A stretch of 64,000 bases of DNA from Roseibium sediminicola (GTDB lineage Bacteria; Pseudomonadota; Alphaproteobacteria; Rhizobiales; Stappiaceae): NCBI RefSeq assembly GCF_023156505.1, contig NZ_JALNMJ010000001.1, positions 372,001 through 436,000 of the forward strand. The letters are read 5' to 3'. Under the pieces are notes generated by a model. The model was not told where the DNA came from and searched no databases. It was given only the letters and a program-made list of their open reading frames with translations. Shown piece by piece: positions 1 to 7,883 of the stretch (position 1 is the first letter of the stretch; every line of letters starts with the position of its first letter). A program made the position numbers and the translations under genes.

Positions 1-137
1 AGGTTGTCAATGACGATCCGGACGTGCAGCGGGAAATTTCCGAGGACGAGATGCAAGTGCCGCTGAAGAAAATCCGGAACGCCGGCAAGGCTGCGGAAAA
101 AGAAGCGGTCGACGACAGTCAACTCGATCTGTTCTGA
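1..137 (+). CDS. 3' end of an unidentified protein with a QLDLF tail
   Basis: The reading frame is open from the first bases of the window and ends at TGA 135-137. About 44 residues are visible; they are acidic and lysine-rich, look disordered, and end in QLDLF. That pentapeptide matches the consensus of the beta sliding-clamp binding motif (QL[S/D]LF), so the truncated protein may act in replication or repair, but the family cannot be named from this tail. It is followed 78 bp later by the TPR methyltransferase gene on the same strand. Confidence 0.6.
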   Translation, partial: VVNDDPDVQREISEDEMQVPLKKIRNAGKAAEKEAVDDSQLDLF

Positions 138-215
138 GGGGCTCGCCGGCACAGATTTATCGTGCAATAGGGCCGACATCGCTGTAGGGCAGGGGAAAAG
201 CGCCGGGATACCAAG

Positions 216-1073
216 ATGACCGATGACGAGCACCTGTCCGACCATGAGGACGACCCAGAAAACGAAGCCCTTGCGGAAGCCTATAACCGAGGGCTGGAGC
301 TGCAGAAGGCGGGCGATTTCACGGGCGCGGAAAAAGCCTTCCGCGAGGCGCTCGCGCTCGACCCGGACGACAGCGGCGGTGTCAGCATCCGCCTGGCGGC
401 GATCGGCGCCGACCAGGCACCTGAAAAGATGCCGGATGCCTATGTCGCGACCCTCTTCGATCAGCATGCGGATGTCTTCGACGAGATTCTGGTCGACGAG
501 CTCGGCTATTGTGTGCCGCTGCTGCTCAGGGATCTGATCCAGCGCCTACAGATCGGTCCGTTCAGCCGGCTTCTGGATCTTGGCTGCGGCACGGGGCTCA
601 CCGGCCTGTCGCTGGCCGATTGCAGCGTGCACCGGACCGGGGTCGATCTTTCCGAGTGCATTGTCGAGATCGCCTACGACCGGGAGGTCTATGACGATCT
701 ATATGTCGGCGAAGCCGTTGAATTCCTGAAGGAGTTCGAGGAGGAGGACGGCACGCGCCCGCACTGGGACCTGATCGCAGCCACCGATGTCTTCCCATAT
801 CTCGGTGCGGTTGAACCTTTCCTTGAAGGCGCGGCCGACCGGCTCAACACCAAGGGCTATCTGGCATTTTCAACCGAGACCCTGCCGGACGTGGTGCTGA
901 ACGGCCGCTCTTATATGGTCGGTCCGAACAACCGCTTTGCCCAAGGTGAAGGCTATATCTGCGCGGCGCTGGACGCCGCCGGTTTCGATCTTCTGGCCAT
1001 GGACCCGATCACCGTGCGCCTGGAAGCGGGCGACCCGGTCCCGGGCCATCTGGTGATGGCGCAGCTGCGCTGA
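216..1073 (+). CDS. TPR-containing class I SAM-dependent methyltransferase
   Basis: This 285-residue protein has an acidic N-terminus, then one TPR-like helical pair at about residues 20-55 (AYNRGLELQKAGDFTGAEKA), then a Rossmann-type methyltransferase domain. SAM motif I is visible as LLDLGCGTGLTG near residues 118-129, followed by an acidic residue in GVDLSE and a motif IV-like DLIAATDVF. Such TPR-methyltransferase fusions are common in alphaproteobacteria and their substrate is usually unknown. The ATG at 216 lies downstream of a weak purine-rich stretch. It converges on the caspase-like gene, with only 13 bp between the two stop codons. No operon partner is evident, and the methylated target cannot be inferred. 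Confidence 0.85.
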   Translation: MTDDEHLSDHEDDPENEALAEAYNRGLELQKAGDFTGAEKAFREALALDPDDSGGVSIRLAAIGADQAPEKMPDAYVATLFDQHADVFDEILVDELGYCVPLLLRDLIQRLQIGPFSRLLDLGCGTGLTGLSLADCSVHRTGVDLSECIVEIAYDREVYDDLYVGEAVEFLKEFEEEDGTRPHWDLIAATDVFPYLGAVEPFLEGAADRLNTKGYLAFSTETLPDVVLNGRSYMVGPNNRFAQGEGYICAALDAAGFDLLAMDPITVRLEAGDPVPGHLVMAQLR

Positions 1074-1086
1074 GCCGGTTGCCGGG

Positions 1087-2880
1087 TCAGTTGACGAAAT
1101 AGAACTCTTTTCTCAGCGCGGAATTGTGCCACGGCGACTGGGTGCCGCCGGTGGCGGCGTAAACGTCCGCCTTGACCCGTTTCATCATGATCTCGATTTC
1201 CAGGCCCGGGGTTTCGATGTGTTTCAGCAGTGCGGCGGTGAACGGGCTGTTGTCCTCGTCGCCATCCAGCGCGACCTCGCCGGGCGCCGTCGCGAACCCG
1301 ATCAGAACATTGCCGCCGCCCGCTTCGGGCGCCGCCAGGCCGCGCCCGACATAACCGCTCCTGCTGGTGCCCAATCCGCGGAACCTGCGCGCCAGCGGAT
1401 TGTCCCGGCAGGCATCCAGCAGCGCTATCGACAAGCGCCCCGGCGCGTTCATGTAGTTGAGGATGGTACCAAGTTCGATGGTTTCGAAATCGACCGCCGT
1501 GGCGTCTTCAAGCTTGGCGTCGACCGGGATCAGATAGTTCTTGCCGCCCATCTGCATGGCGTGGCCGGCATAGAAGAACAACGCCACATCGGCCCCCTGA
1601 ATGGCGCGCACATAGGAGCGAACCGTGCCTTCCATTGCCACCTTGTCCTGATCCAGTCCGACGATCACGGTGAAACCGAGGCGTTTCAGGGTCTGTGTCA
1701 GTCTTGTGGCATCGTTTTTGGGATTGGGCAGCAGCGGCGCGTGCCGGTAGTCTGAGTTGCCCATCACCAGCGCGACCCGCTTGCCGGGCGGCAGGGAGTT
1801 CAAATCCGGCAGGTTCGGGGTCTCGTCCGGGGGCTGGATGTCCACGACTTTCCCCGGATCTTCCGGACCGATCGTCGGAATGTCCGCCGGGTCGTTGGTG
1901 CGGGTGGCCGCAGCCTCCAGGTAGCGTCCATAGGCCCAGCCCCGCATCCCGTTGCCCAGTTCCACCTCGATCCAGGCGCCCCGCTGGGCCAACATGGAGA
2001 CTTCCGTACCTTCCAGCAGGCGGGCGATTTCCGCGTGCGACGTACCGGCGCCATTTCGGAGCGCCAGATAAGCGTCGCCGCTGGCTTGGAGATTGCCGAC
2101 GACGCCGGCCCGTGGTGGCGAGATCGCCCGGCGGGCAACGCTCGGGGCTGGCTCGACCGGCGGAGACAGGATCGGTGGATTGACGGCCGGAGGTGCCGTT
2201 GCCGCCGGGACCGACGCGATGTATTTGCTGTAGGCCCAGCCGCTGCGGCCGTCGCGCATGGCGACATTCATCCAGGATCCCTGACGTCCAAGAACCGTCA
2301 GCGGCGTGTTGGGGCCCATCCGGGCGATTTCCTGATAGCGGCTGCCGGGTCCGGTGCGCAGCGACAGGTAATTGTCGCCGCGCGGGTTGAGGCCGGTCAC
2401 AAAAGCCTCATTGGAGGGGCGGTAGCCGCCGGTCTTCCCGCTCGAGCCGCCCTGGAGCGCCGTTGCGGAAAAAAGCGCCTGCGAGGCGCCGCCGGTGACA
2501 CCTGTCGCGGACCAGACCGCAAATTGAAACCGTTCGCCATTGTGGAAATAGCTGTCGCCGGGAATGGAGCCATTGGCTATCAGCTGGTTCTTATAGGCCG
2601 TGCCGCCCGGCTGGCGCATCCAGCCGAGGGTAATAGCGAACCAGCCGTTGTTCGACTGGAACACCGTCGTCTGGGGAAACCGGCCGGCATAGCCCCGGGC
2701 CATGGAAACGGCGGTATTGGCATCCGATCGGCTCGCCACCACCAGCCAGCCGCTGTTGCCGCCGGGCATGACGGAGGCGCGGGCGTGGAGCGCGGATCCG
2801 AGTGTGAGCAGAAAAAGGGCAAGGATCAGCAGCGCGAACCGTGTCGCGTGCCTTGCCACCGGAAAAAGTCGTTCGCTCAT
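1087..2880 (-). CDS. secreted caspase-like (peptidase C14) protein with two SH3 domains
   Basis: A 597-residue protein with a hydrophobic signal segment (about residues 14-36) and a first region that may fold as an SPOR-like module. Two bacterial SH3 repeats follow at about 165-222 and 262-322, each ending in GWAYxxY. A proline-rich linker leads to a C-terminal caspase-like fold (about 366-597). The catalytic pair is visible: His440 in FFYAGHAMQ and Cys491 in LLDACRDNP. The family includes metacaspase-like and caspase-like proteases; the SH3 repeats suggest binding to peptidoglycan or another periplasmic ligand. Cellular role and substrate are unknown. It is monocistronic as far as can be seen, with convergent genes downstream. 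Confidence 0.88.
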   Translation of the reverse strand: MSERLFPVARHATRFALLILALFLLTLGSALHARASVMPGGNSGWLVVASRSDANTAVSMARGYAGRFPQTTVFQSNNGWFAITLGWMRQPGGTAYKNQLIANGSIPGDSYFHNGERFQFAVWSATGVTGGASQALFSATALQGGSSGKTGGYRPSNEAFVTGLNPRGDNYLSLRTGPGSRYQEIARMGPNTPLTVLGRQGSWMNVAMRDGRSGWAYSKYIASVPAATAPPAVNPPILSPPVEPAPSVARRAISPPRAGVVGNLQASGDAYLALRNGAGTSHAEIARLLEGTEVSMLAQRGAWIEVELGNGMRGWAYGRYLEAAATRTNDPADIPTIGPEDPGKVVDIQPPDETPNLPDLNSLPPGKRVALVMGNSDYRHAPLLPNPKNDATRLTQTLKRLGFTVIVGLDQDKVAMEGTVRSYVRAIQGADVALFFYAGHAMQMGGKNYLIPVDAKLEDATAVDFETIELGTILNYMNAPGRLSIALLDACRDNPLARRFRGLGTSRSGYVGRGLAAPEAGGGNVLIGFATAPGEVALDGDEDNSPFTAALLKHIETPGLEIEIMMKRVKADVYAATGGTQSPWHNSALRKEFYFVN

Positions 2881-3009
2881 GTCCTGATCCCTCTTTTCGA
2901 GGAAGGGGGCCTATCGGGAGTATGCCACGGCTTTCATCAGAAGGAACGGGGACACGCAAAGTTTGGGTCTGTTGCCGTCCCGGCGAGTGACCGGAACGGC
3001 AACAGTGCG

Positions 3010-3441
3010 TCAGTCGATCCGCTGCAGGCGCAGATAGGGCTCGCCGTCAGAGGTTCGCTTGACCGCGATCCCGTCTGCGTGGATGAGGCAGGTCACCCGG
3101 CTGCGATAAGCCGAAAAGCTGTCGAACGTGACCACGTCGACCGCGTCGTCGAATTGCAGGGTTACGCGGTACTGGCCGGAAGCACCGATCCTGGCAAGTG
3201 CGAGGACCTCGCCCTTGAAGGGCTGTTTCATGTAAGTGCCAGAGACCCGGTCGCCGACGGCAAACACCATCTGGTTGGGCCGGGAGGCAGTGGCGCTGGC
3301 GGTGTTCCAGTCCTTGAAGCCATATTGCGCGGACAAAAGTTCAAGCGCCTGGCTGTGGGAGAGCTCCTGGCCTTTGGCGGCCATGGCGGCCTTGAGCCGT
3401 TTGGCCTGGGCCTTGAGCTGGGCAACGCTTGGAAGCGTCAT
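3010..3441 (-). CDS. Glyoxalase_8-type small protein
   Basis: The start at 3441 is chosen because GGAAAGG lies 8 bases upstream; the frame is open further upstream but without a good ribosome site. The 143-residue product begins with a helical lysine-rich stretch and the signature LSHSQALELLSAQYGFKDWN (about residues 24-43). I recognise this as the short N-terminal domain that databases call Glyoxalase_8 or 'glyoxalase superfamily-related'. The C-terminal part looks like a small beta-barrel (VGDRVSGTY, GEVLAL). No glyoxalase metal ligands are evident, so enzymatic activity should not be assumed. It stands alone between the caspase-like gene and the dnaA 3' region. Confidence 0.7.
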   Translation of the reverse strand: MTLPSVAQLKAQAKRLKAAMAAKGQELSHSQALELLSAQYGFKDWNTASATASRPNQMVFAVGDRVSGTYMKQPFKGEVLALARIGASGQYRVTLQFDDAVDVVTFDSFSAYRSRVTCLIHADGIAVKRTSDGEPYLRLQRID

Positions 3442-3679
3442 GGGAGTACCTTTCCAAGAAAGGCAGGCGGTCAGGCAATTGCCTGTCATGGGGCCCGCAT
3501 TGCCATCATGCCTGCACGGTCTCGTGAAGGTAGATCTGGTCCGCAAGAGGACTTGCGGGAGAGAATTCACCATGGGCTAACCCCGCGGGCGGCCGGCTCC
3601 CTCGAACCGTGCGCAGAGATACGCGCGTGTCAGTCCCCTGTCAACGCGGTCGAAATTACCAATGCGCCAAGGAGGCGCC

Positions 3680-3705
3680 AAAAAGAAAGCCGCAGATGCG
3701 GCTTT
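3680..3705 (-). terminator. Rho-independent terminator downstream of dnaA
   Basis: Read on the minus strand there is a perfect 8-bp stem, AAAGCCGC with GCGGCTTT (3686-3705), a 4-base loop, then C followed by five T residues (3684-3680). It lies about 165 bp beyond the dnaA stop codon and is the most convincing terminator for dnaA transcription. Confidence 0.75.
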
Positions 3706-3869
3706 AAGGAGAGGGAGGTTAAGATGAAACACCCGGCGGCTGCCACCGCCCGATGCGGCCCGCGCGTTCTCGCGCAGGTTTTGATTGCTCCTTAGGGGGA
3801 GAGCAATCGCGGCAGCGGGCGTGCCCGGTGCCGCCGGTTGCCCGGGGGAGGGGTGTTCCCCGGGAGAGG
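3706..3869 (-). ncRNA. structured dnaA 3' region, candidate 3'-UTR-derived RNA
   Basis: Between the dnaA stop and its terminator, the minus strand can form two further stable hairpins. One is CCCGGGG/CCCCGGG (3841-3864). The other is a perfect 8-bp GATTGCTC/GAGCAATC stem (3783-3808) whose 10-base loop is C-rich (TCCCCCTAAG). A CTCCC-rich single-stranded stretch follows before the terminator. C-rich loops that could pair with ribosome binding sites are typical of several alphaproteobacterial small RNAs, so this may be a 3'-UTR-derived regulator. No promoter was identified and it may only be a long 3' UTR. Confidence 0.3.
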
Positions 3870-5327
3870 TCAGGCGTGAACCAGCCTTTTCAGGAGTTCG
3901 ACTTCCTGGGCCAGGCCCTTGTCGTTCCGGACCATGTCCTCGATCTTGCGGACCGCATGCAGCACCGTGGTGTGGTCGCGGTTGCCGAAGCGGCGGCCGA
4001 TTTCCGGCAGGGACCGGCCGGTCATGACCTTGGCGATATACATCGCGATCTGACGCGGACGGACCAGCGTGCGCGCCCGGCAGGACGACAGCAGATCGGC
4101 CTTTGTCACGCTGAAATGCTTGCAGACCACCTGCTGGATTTCCTCCACCTTGATGGAGCGCGGTTCGCCGATGCGCACCAGATCGTGCAGGGTCTTTTCC
4201 GCCAGGTCCATGGTCACCGGCTGCTTGGTCAGCTGGTTGTGGGCGAACAGGCGGTTGAGGGCGCCTTCCAGATCGCGTGCCGACGAAATCACGTAGCGGG
4301 CGATGTAATCGGCGACGTCCTCCGGCACGGAGAAGCCCGGATGGGTGCGGCGGGCCGCGGTCACGCGCTTCTTCAGAATGTCCTGGCGAAGGGCGTAATC
4401 GGTGGCCTGGATGCCGACGATCTCGCCTTTCTGGATCCGCTGCCGCAGCGTGTCGCCAAGCGTGTCGAGCTCATCCGGAGACCGGTCCGACGCCATGATG
4501 ATCTGCGACGGGGCTTCCATAAGCATCTCAAGGGTTTTGGCGAATTCTTCCTGGCCTTGCTTGCCATGCAGGAACTGCAGGTCGTCAACCAGCAGCAGGT
4601 CGATGGAGCGCATGGCTTGGCGCAGGACCGGGAATGCCGGTGTGCGCAGTGCCGGCACCAGGTGATACATGAAGAATTCGGCCGAAAGATAAGCAACCTG
4701 CCGGCCTGTCTTGCGCGCTTCGCACGCTGCCGCCTGCAGCAGGTGGGTCTTGCCGATGCCCGTGGTGGAGTGGATGAAGAGCATGTCCAGGGTGCCTTCA
4801 TGGCCGGCGGCCATCTGGCGCACGGCGGCGCAGGCAAGGCTGTTCGACGCGCCTTCGGCAAAGGTGTCAAAGGTCAGTTTCGGATTGAGCGCGGCTCCAT
4901 TGAGGAAATCCGCAGCTGCTTCCTCACCGGTGTCGGCAAGACACGGTATGACAGAGGCGCCGGCACCGAATTGCGGCGTGCTGCTGAAGGGGCCGGGCCG
5001 GCCGCTGATGCGCCGTGCTGTGATGGCCTTCGGAGCGTGACCGGCGGTGAGTTGACGGGGCCGCAATGCACCGCGAACGGTCAGTTCGATACGCTTGATA
5101 TCGTCCTGTTCGCGTTTCCAGAGGCCGACGAGCTGTTTCTCGTAGTGACTCTGGATCCAGTTTTTCAGGAAACGGGTCGGAACGGACAGGCGCACTGCAT
5201 CGCCTGTGGTTTCTTCATGATTGACCCTGCCGAACCAGTTGGAAAAAACGTCGTCCCCGAGTTCGCTTCTCAGTTCCTTTTTCACACGATCCCATTGATC
5301 CGAACCGGCTAAGTTCTGAACCTGCAT
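3870..5327 (-). CDS. dnaA: chromosomal replication initiator DnaA
   Basis: The protein has 485 residues from the ATG at 5327, preferred over an in-frame ATG 12 bases upstream because GGAGG sits 5 bases before it. The N-terminal domain (WDRVKKEL...WFGRV) is followed by a linker of about 60 residues, the AAA+ domain and the DNA-binding domain. Walker A is HSTTGIGKTHL (about 186-196) and Walker B is LLLVDDLQFL (about 244-253). The C-terminal DnaA signature RDHTTVLHA is at about 450-458. DnaA binds DnaA boxes and opens oriC. The Walker A loop has Ser where many homologues have the first Gly. Upstream is a long AT-rich non-coding stretch; downstream is a clear terminator. Confidence 0.97.
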   Translation of the reverse strand: MQVQNLAGSDQWDRVKKELRSELGDDVFSNWFGRVNHEETTGDAVRLSVPTRFLKNWIQSHYEKQLVGLWKREQDDIKRIELTVRGALRPRQLTAGHAPKAITARRISGRPGPFSSTPQFGAGASVIPCLADTGEEAAADFLNGAALNPKLTFDTFAEGASNSLACAAVRQMAAGHEGTLDMLFIHSTTGIGKTHLLQAAACEARKTGRQVAYLSAEFFMYHLVPALRTPAFPVLRQAMRSIDLLLVDDLQFLHGKQGQEEFAKTLEMLMEAPSQIIMASDRSPDELDTLGDTLRQRIQKGEIVGIQATDYALRQDILKKRVTAARRTHPGFSVPEDVADYIARYVISSARDLEGALNRLFAHNQLTKQPVTMDLAEKTLHDLVRIGEPRSIKVEEIQQVVCKHFSVTKADLLSSCRARTLVRPRQIAMYIAKVMTGRSLPEIGRRFGNRDHTTVLHAVRKIEDMVRNDKGLAQEVELLKRLVHA

Positions 5328-6246
5328 TGTGGCCTCCATTGGAGGGACCGTTTGGAACCGCTCCCCCCCTGTGCACTGTCTATGAGCCGCGATATTCCGC
5401 CTTCGCCGCCCGTTTGCTTTTGTTAGGTCTCTGGGCCCTTAAGGGTCTCTGGACCGGTGGCTTGTTAACGCCTATGAAACATCATTAACCTTTTACTTAC
5501 CATGTTTTCAAATAGCTTATTTTTATGAGGTCATAGACGTTTCATATTGTAATTTTTGTAGATGACGGGCACTGCGAAGGTAAAATTTACATAGAGAATC
5601 TTCGCTTCCGTCGTCGTCAGGACATGCCGCAAGTCCTGCCTGAGTTGTTCTCCTGTCCCTGTTTCAGCTCTGCCTGTGGGCATGCAAACAGTTTTAGGAA
5701 AAATTTAACTTTTGGGGATTTTTTCTGCGAGTTTTCAAAAGGCAGCTGCAAAACTAGTGAAATCGACCGATGCAATGGCTGCCACATCGGAAAAAGTCCT
5801 GTGATTTCTGACGAGTGGCTGGCAAAGGGTGTTGTCAACTACCAAGTAGAGCAATCCGCAAAATCCAATTCTGAGCCACCCAGGAGACGGAATGTGACAG
5901 TGGAAGTTGGGGAAAATTTCCGCCGTCAAGAGGGGCTTGTCGCAGCGGGCTTTCATTCGCGTGCACTGAGTGCCGTTTCCGTAAACTGAAGGCGGATCAA
6001 CGGGCTGAGGTTGATTGTAACGAAGCCCGTTTCGCTGTTGCCAGGACGTCTCGGCGTTAACCTTATCCCCAGGCATCGGGTTTTTCGGGCAACCCGTCAT
6101 TTTTGACACTTGATCGGCAGAGCGGCGCCGCAGTCCAAATCGGCCGGCCGTGGCAAAAGCAATCACCGGTGTGAGCGCGAAGTATTGGACAGATTAGATG
6201 TGCACGATGTTGCAGAGCCGGTCCGACTGCTCCACGGGCCTTACGA
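5328..6246. other. AT-rich non-coding region upstream of dnaA
   Basis: About 0.9 kb without a convincing gene. The part from 5460 to 5760 is markedly AT-rich compared with the rest of the window and should hold the dnaA promoter. One GANTC site (GAATC, 5596-5600) is a possible CcrM methylation target. One DnaA-box-like nonamer with a mismatch (TTATCCCCA) is at 6063-6071. No cluster of DnaA boxes was found by eye, so this is not called an origin. Open frames here have unconvincing composition and no good ribosome sites. Confidence 0.55.
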
Positions 6247-6279
6247 AAAAAGCCGCCCTGGAGGGCAGGGCGGCTTTTT
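6247..6279 (-). terminator. bidirectional-type terminator after the FAD-linked oxidase gene
   Basis: A 14-bp stem, AAAAAGCCGCCCTG with CAGGGCGGCTTTTT, and a 5-base loop (6247-6279) lies just past the stop codon at 6296. The stem carries A and T runs on both sides, so it could stop transcription in both directions. It separates the oxidase gene from the dnaA upstream region. Confidence 0.85.
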
Positions 6280-6295
6280 CAACACGTGAAACGCT

Positions 6296-7714
6296 CTATG
6301 CCTTGAGGACCCGGTCCGGATTGAGGAGACCTTTCGGATCGAAGGCCGACTTGATGCGTTTCATCAGGTCCAGCTCAATGTCGGATTTGACGTTCGAGAG
6401 CAGATCCCGCTTGAGCCGGCCGATGCCGTGTTCTGCGGAGATGCTGCCGCCGAACTCCTGGACGATGCCGTGCACGATGGCATTCATCTCGTCCCACTTG
6501 GCAAGATAGGCTTCCTTGTCCGCCTCGACGGGCTGGCTGACGTTGAAGTGGATGTTGCCGTCGCCGATATGGCCGAAGGGCACGGGCCGGCAGCCGGGCA
6601 CAAAAGCCTCGACGGCGGCCATGGCCTTGTCCAGAAATTCTGGAATGGAGGCTACGGGGACGGAAACATCGTGCTTGATCGAGCCGCCTTCCGGCTTCTG
6701 CACTTCCGACATGCCGTGGCGAATGTGCCAGAAATCGTTGACCTGCGTCAGGTTCTGGGCGAAAGCCGCGTCCTCGACCAGTTCCGCTTCGAAAGCCTCA
6801 CCGAGGATGCTTTCCAGAAGGTCGCGCACGGGAAACGCCTCCGAGCCGCTGGACAGTTCCATCAGCACGTACCAGGCATGCTCGCCTTCCAGCGGGTCGC
6901 GAGCCCCTTCCAGGTGTTTCAGACAGAACTCGACGCCGACCCGCGGCATGATTTCAAAGCCGGTCAGAACCGGTCCGGCGCCCGCTTTGGCCATGGTGAA
7001 CAATTTCAGCGCAGCGTGCGGATCCGGCAGTCCGACAAAGGCCGCCTCGAGCTTCTTCGGCTTGGGGAAGAGTTTCAGCGCGGCAGCCGTAATGATCCCC
7101 AGGGTGCCCTCGCCGCCGATAAATAATTGTTTCAAATCATAACCGGTATTGTCCTTGCGAAGGGTTCTGAGACCGTTCCAGATCTCTCCGCTCGGCAGCA
7201 CAACCTCGAGCCCGAGAACCAGGTCGCGGGTGTTGCCATAGGCCAGCACGGCGGTGCCGCCGGCGTTGGTTGAAATGTTGCCGCCGATCTGGCACGAGCC
7301 CTGCGCGCCGAGGGACAAGGGGAACAACCGGTCGACTTTTTCAGCCTCATTGTGCAGCGTTTCCAGCACCACGCCGGCTTCCGCGACGAGGGTGAAACCG
7401 ACCGGATCGACGTTGCGGATCTTGTTCAGCCGCGACAACGACAACACGATTTCGTCCCCGGTTTCCTGCGGAATTTGACCGCCAACGAGGCCGGTGTTGC
7501 CGCCCTGCGGCACGATCTTGAGGTCGTGTTCATAGGCATAGGCCATGACCGCGCTGACCTCTTGCGTGCTGCCGGGACGCAACACCATAGGCGTGACGCC
7601 ATGGTAGAGATCGCGCCACTCGGTCAGGTAGGGGGCCTGGTCTTCCCGGGTGGTCAGAACATTGGCTGCGCCGATCATCTCAGCGAAACGGTCGGCGTGG
7701 GCAGAGCGCTCCAT
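6296..7714 (-). CDS. FAD-linked oxidase, D-2-hydroxyacid (D-2-hydroxyglutarate-type) dehydrogenase
   Basis: A 472-residue flavoprotein of the GlcD/D-2-hydroxyglutarate dehydrogenase family. The PCMH-type FAD domain carries PQGGNTGLVGG (about residues 70-80) and the G-rich QGSCQIGGNISTNAGG segment. The C-terminal half has the HIGDGNIHFNVSQP histidine motif and ends with SAEHGIGRLKRD and FDPKGLLNPDRVL, all typical of the family. It oxidises a D-2-hydroxyacid to the 2-oxoacid and passes electrons to a quinone, flavoprotein or cytochrome. Choice between D-lactate and D-2-hydroxyglutarate as substrate cannot be made from sequence alone; full-length similarity to the D2HGDH type is my impression. 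It is monocistronic with a strong terminator. Confidence 0.85.
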   Translation of the reverse strand: MERSAHADRFAEMIGAANVLTTREDQAPYLTEWRDLYHGVTPMVLRPGSTQEVSAVMAYAYEHDLKIVPQGGNTGLVGGQIPQETGDEIVLSLSRLNKIRNVDPVGFTLVAEAGVVLETLHNEAEKVDRLFPLSLGAQGSCQIGGNISTNAGGTAVLAYGNTRDLVLGLEVVLPSGEIWNGLRTLRKDNTGYDLKQLFIGGEGTLGIITAAALKLFPKPKKLEAAFVGLPDPHAALKLFTMAKAGAGPVLTGFEIMPRVGVEFCLKHLEGARDPLEGEHAWYVLMELSSGSEAFPVRDLLESILGEAFEAELVEDAAFAQNLTQVNDFWHIRHGMSEVQKPEGGSIKHDVSVPVASIPEFLDKAMAAVEAFVPGCRPVPFGHIGDGNIHFNVSQPVEADKEAYLAKWDEMNAIVHGIVQEFGGSISAEHGIGRLKRDLLSNVKSDIELDLMKRIKSAFDPKGLLNPDRVLKA

Positions 7715-7883
7715 GAGCGGGGTCCTCGTGAAGTTTGACGGTAAAAATCGGGCGTCAACATAGTGGCTCGATCCGGCCGCGTCGACGGTTCATTCCGTCG
7801 CCGTGTCACTTGAAGGACGAAATCCCTTGTGCCATAGGATGCCAGCCCGTTCGGGTGGTAGTGGAATTCTTTCGGAGATGAAG

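Noticed and set aside
3724..3795. 23-codon gene with strong ribosome site
   Set aside because: The sequence lies antisense to the structured dnaA 3' region, and the purine-rich run is explained by that structure. It is mentioned only as an alternative in the findings.
2035..3795. Long plus-strand frame opposite the caspase-like gene
   Set aside because: It is a GC-driven antisense frame spanning two minus-strand genes with clear family matches. The same applies to 24346-26280 opposite dxs.
5624..5989. Open frame of 121 codons in the dnaA upstream region
   Set aside because: No ribosome site, an odd amino acid composition, and overlap with AT-rich non-coding sequence; an opposite-strand frame there is equally weak.
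5328..6245. Chromosomal origin of replication
   Set aside because: Only one mismatched DnaA box and one GANTC site were found. AT-richness and closeness to dnaA are not enough, because in this group the origin often lies elsewhere.
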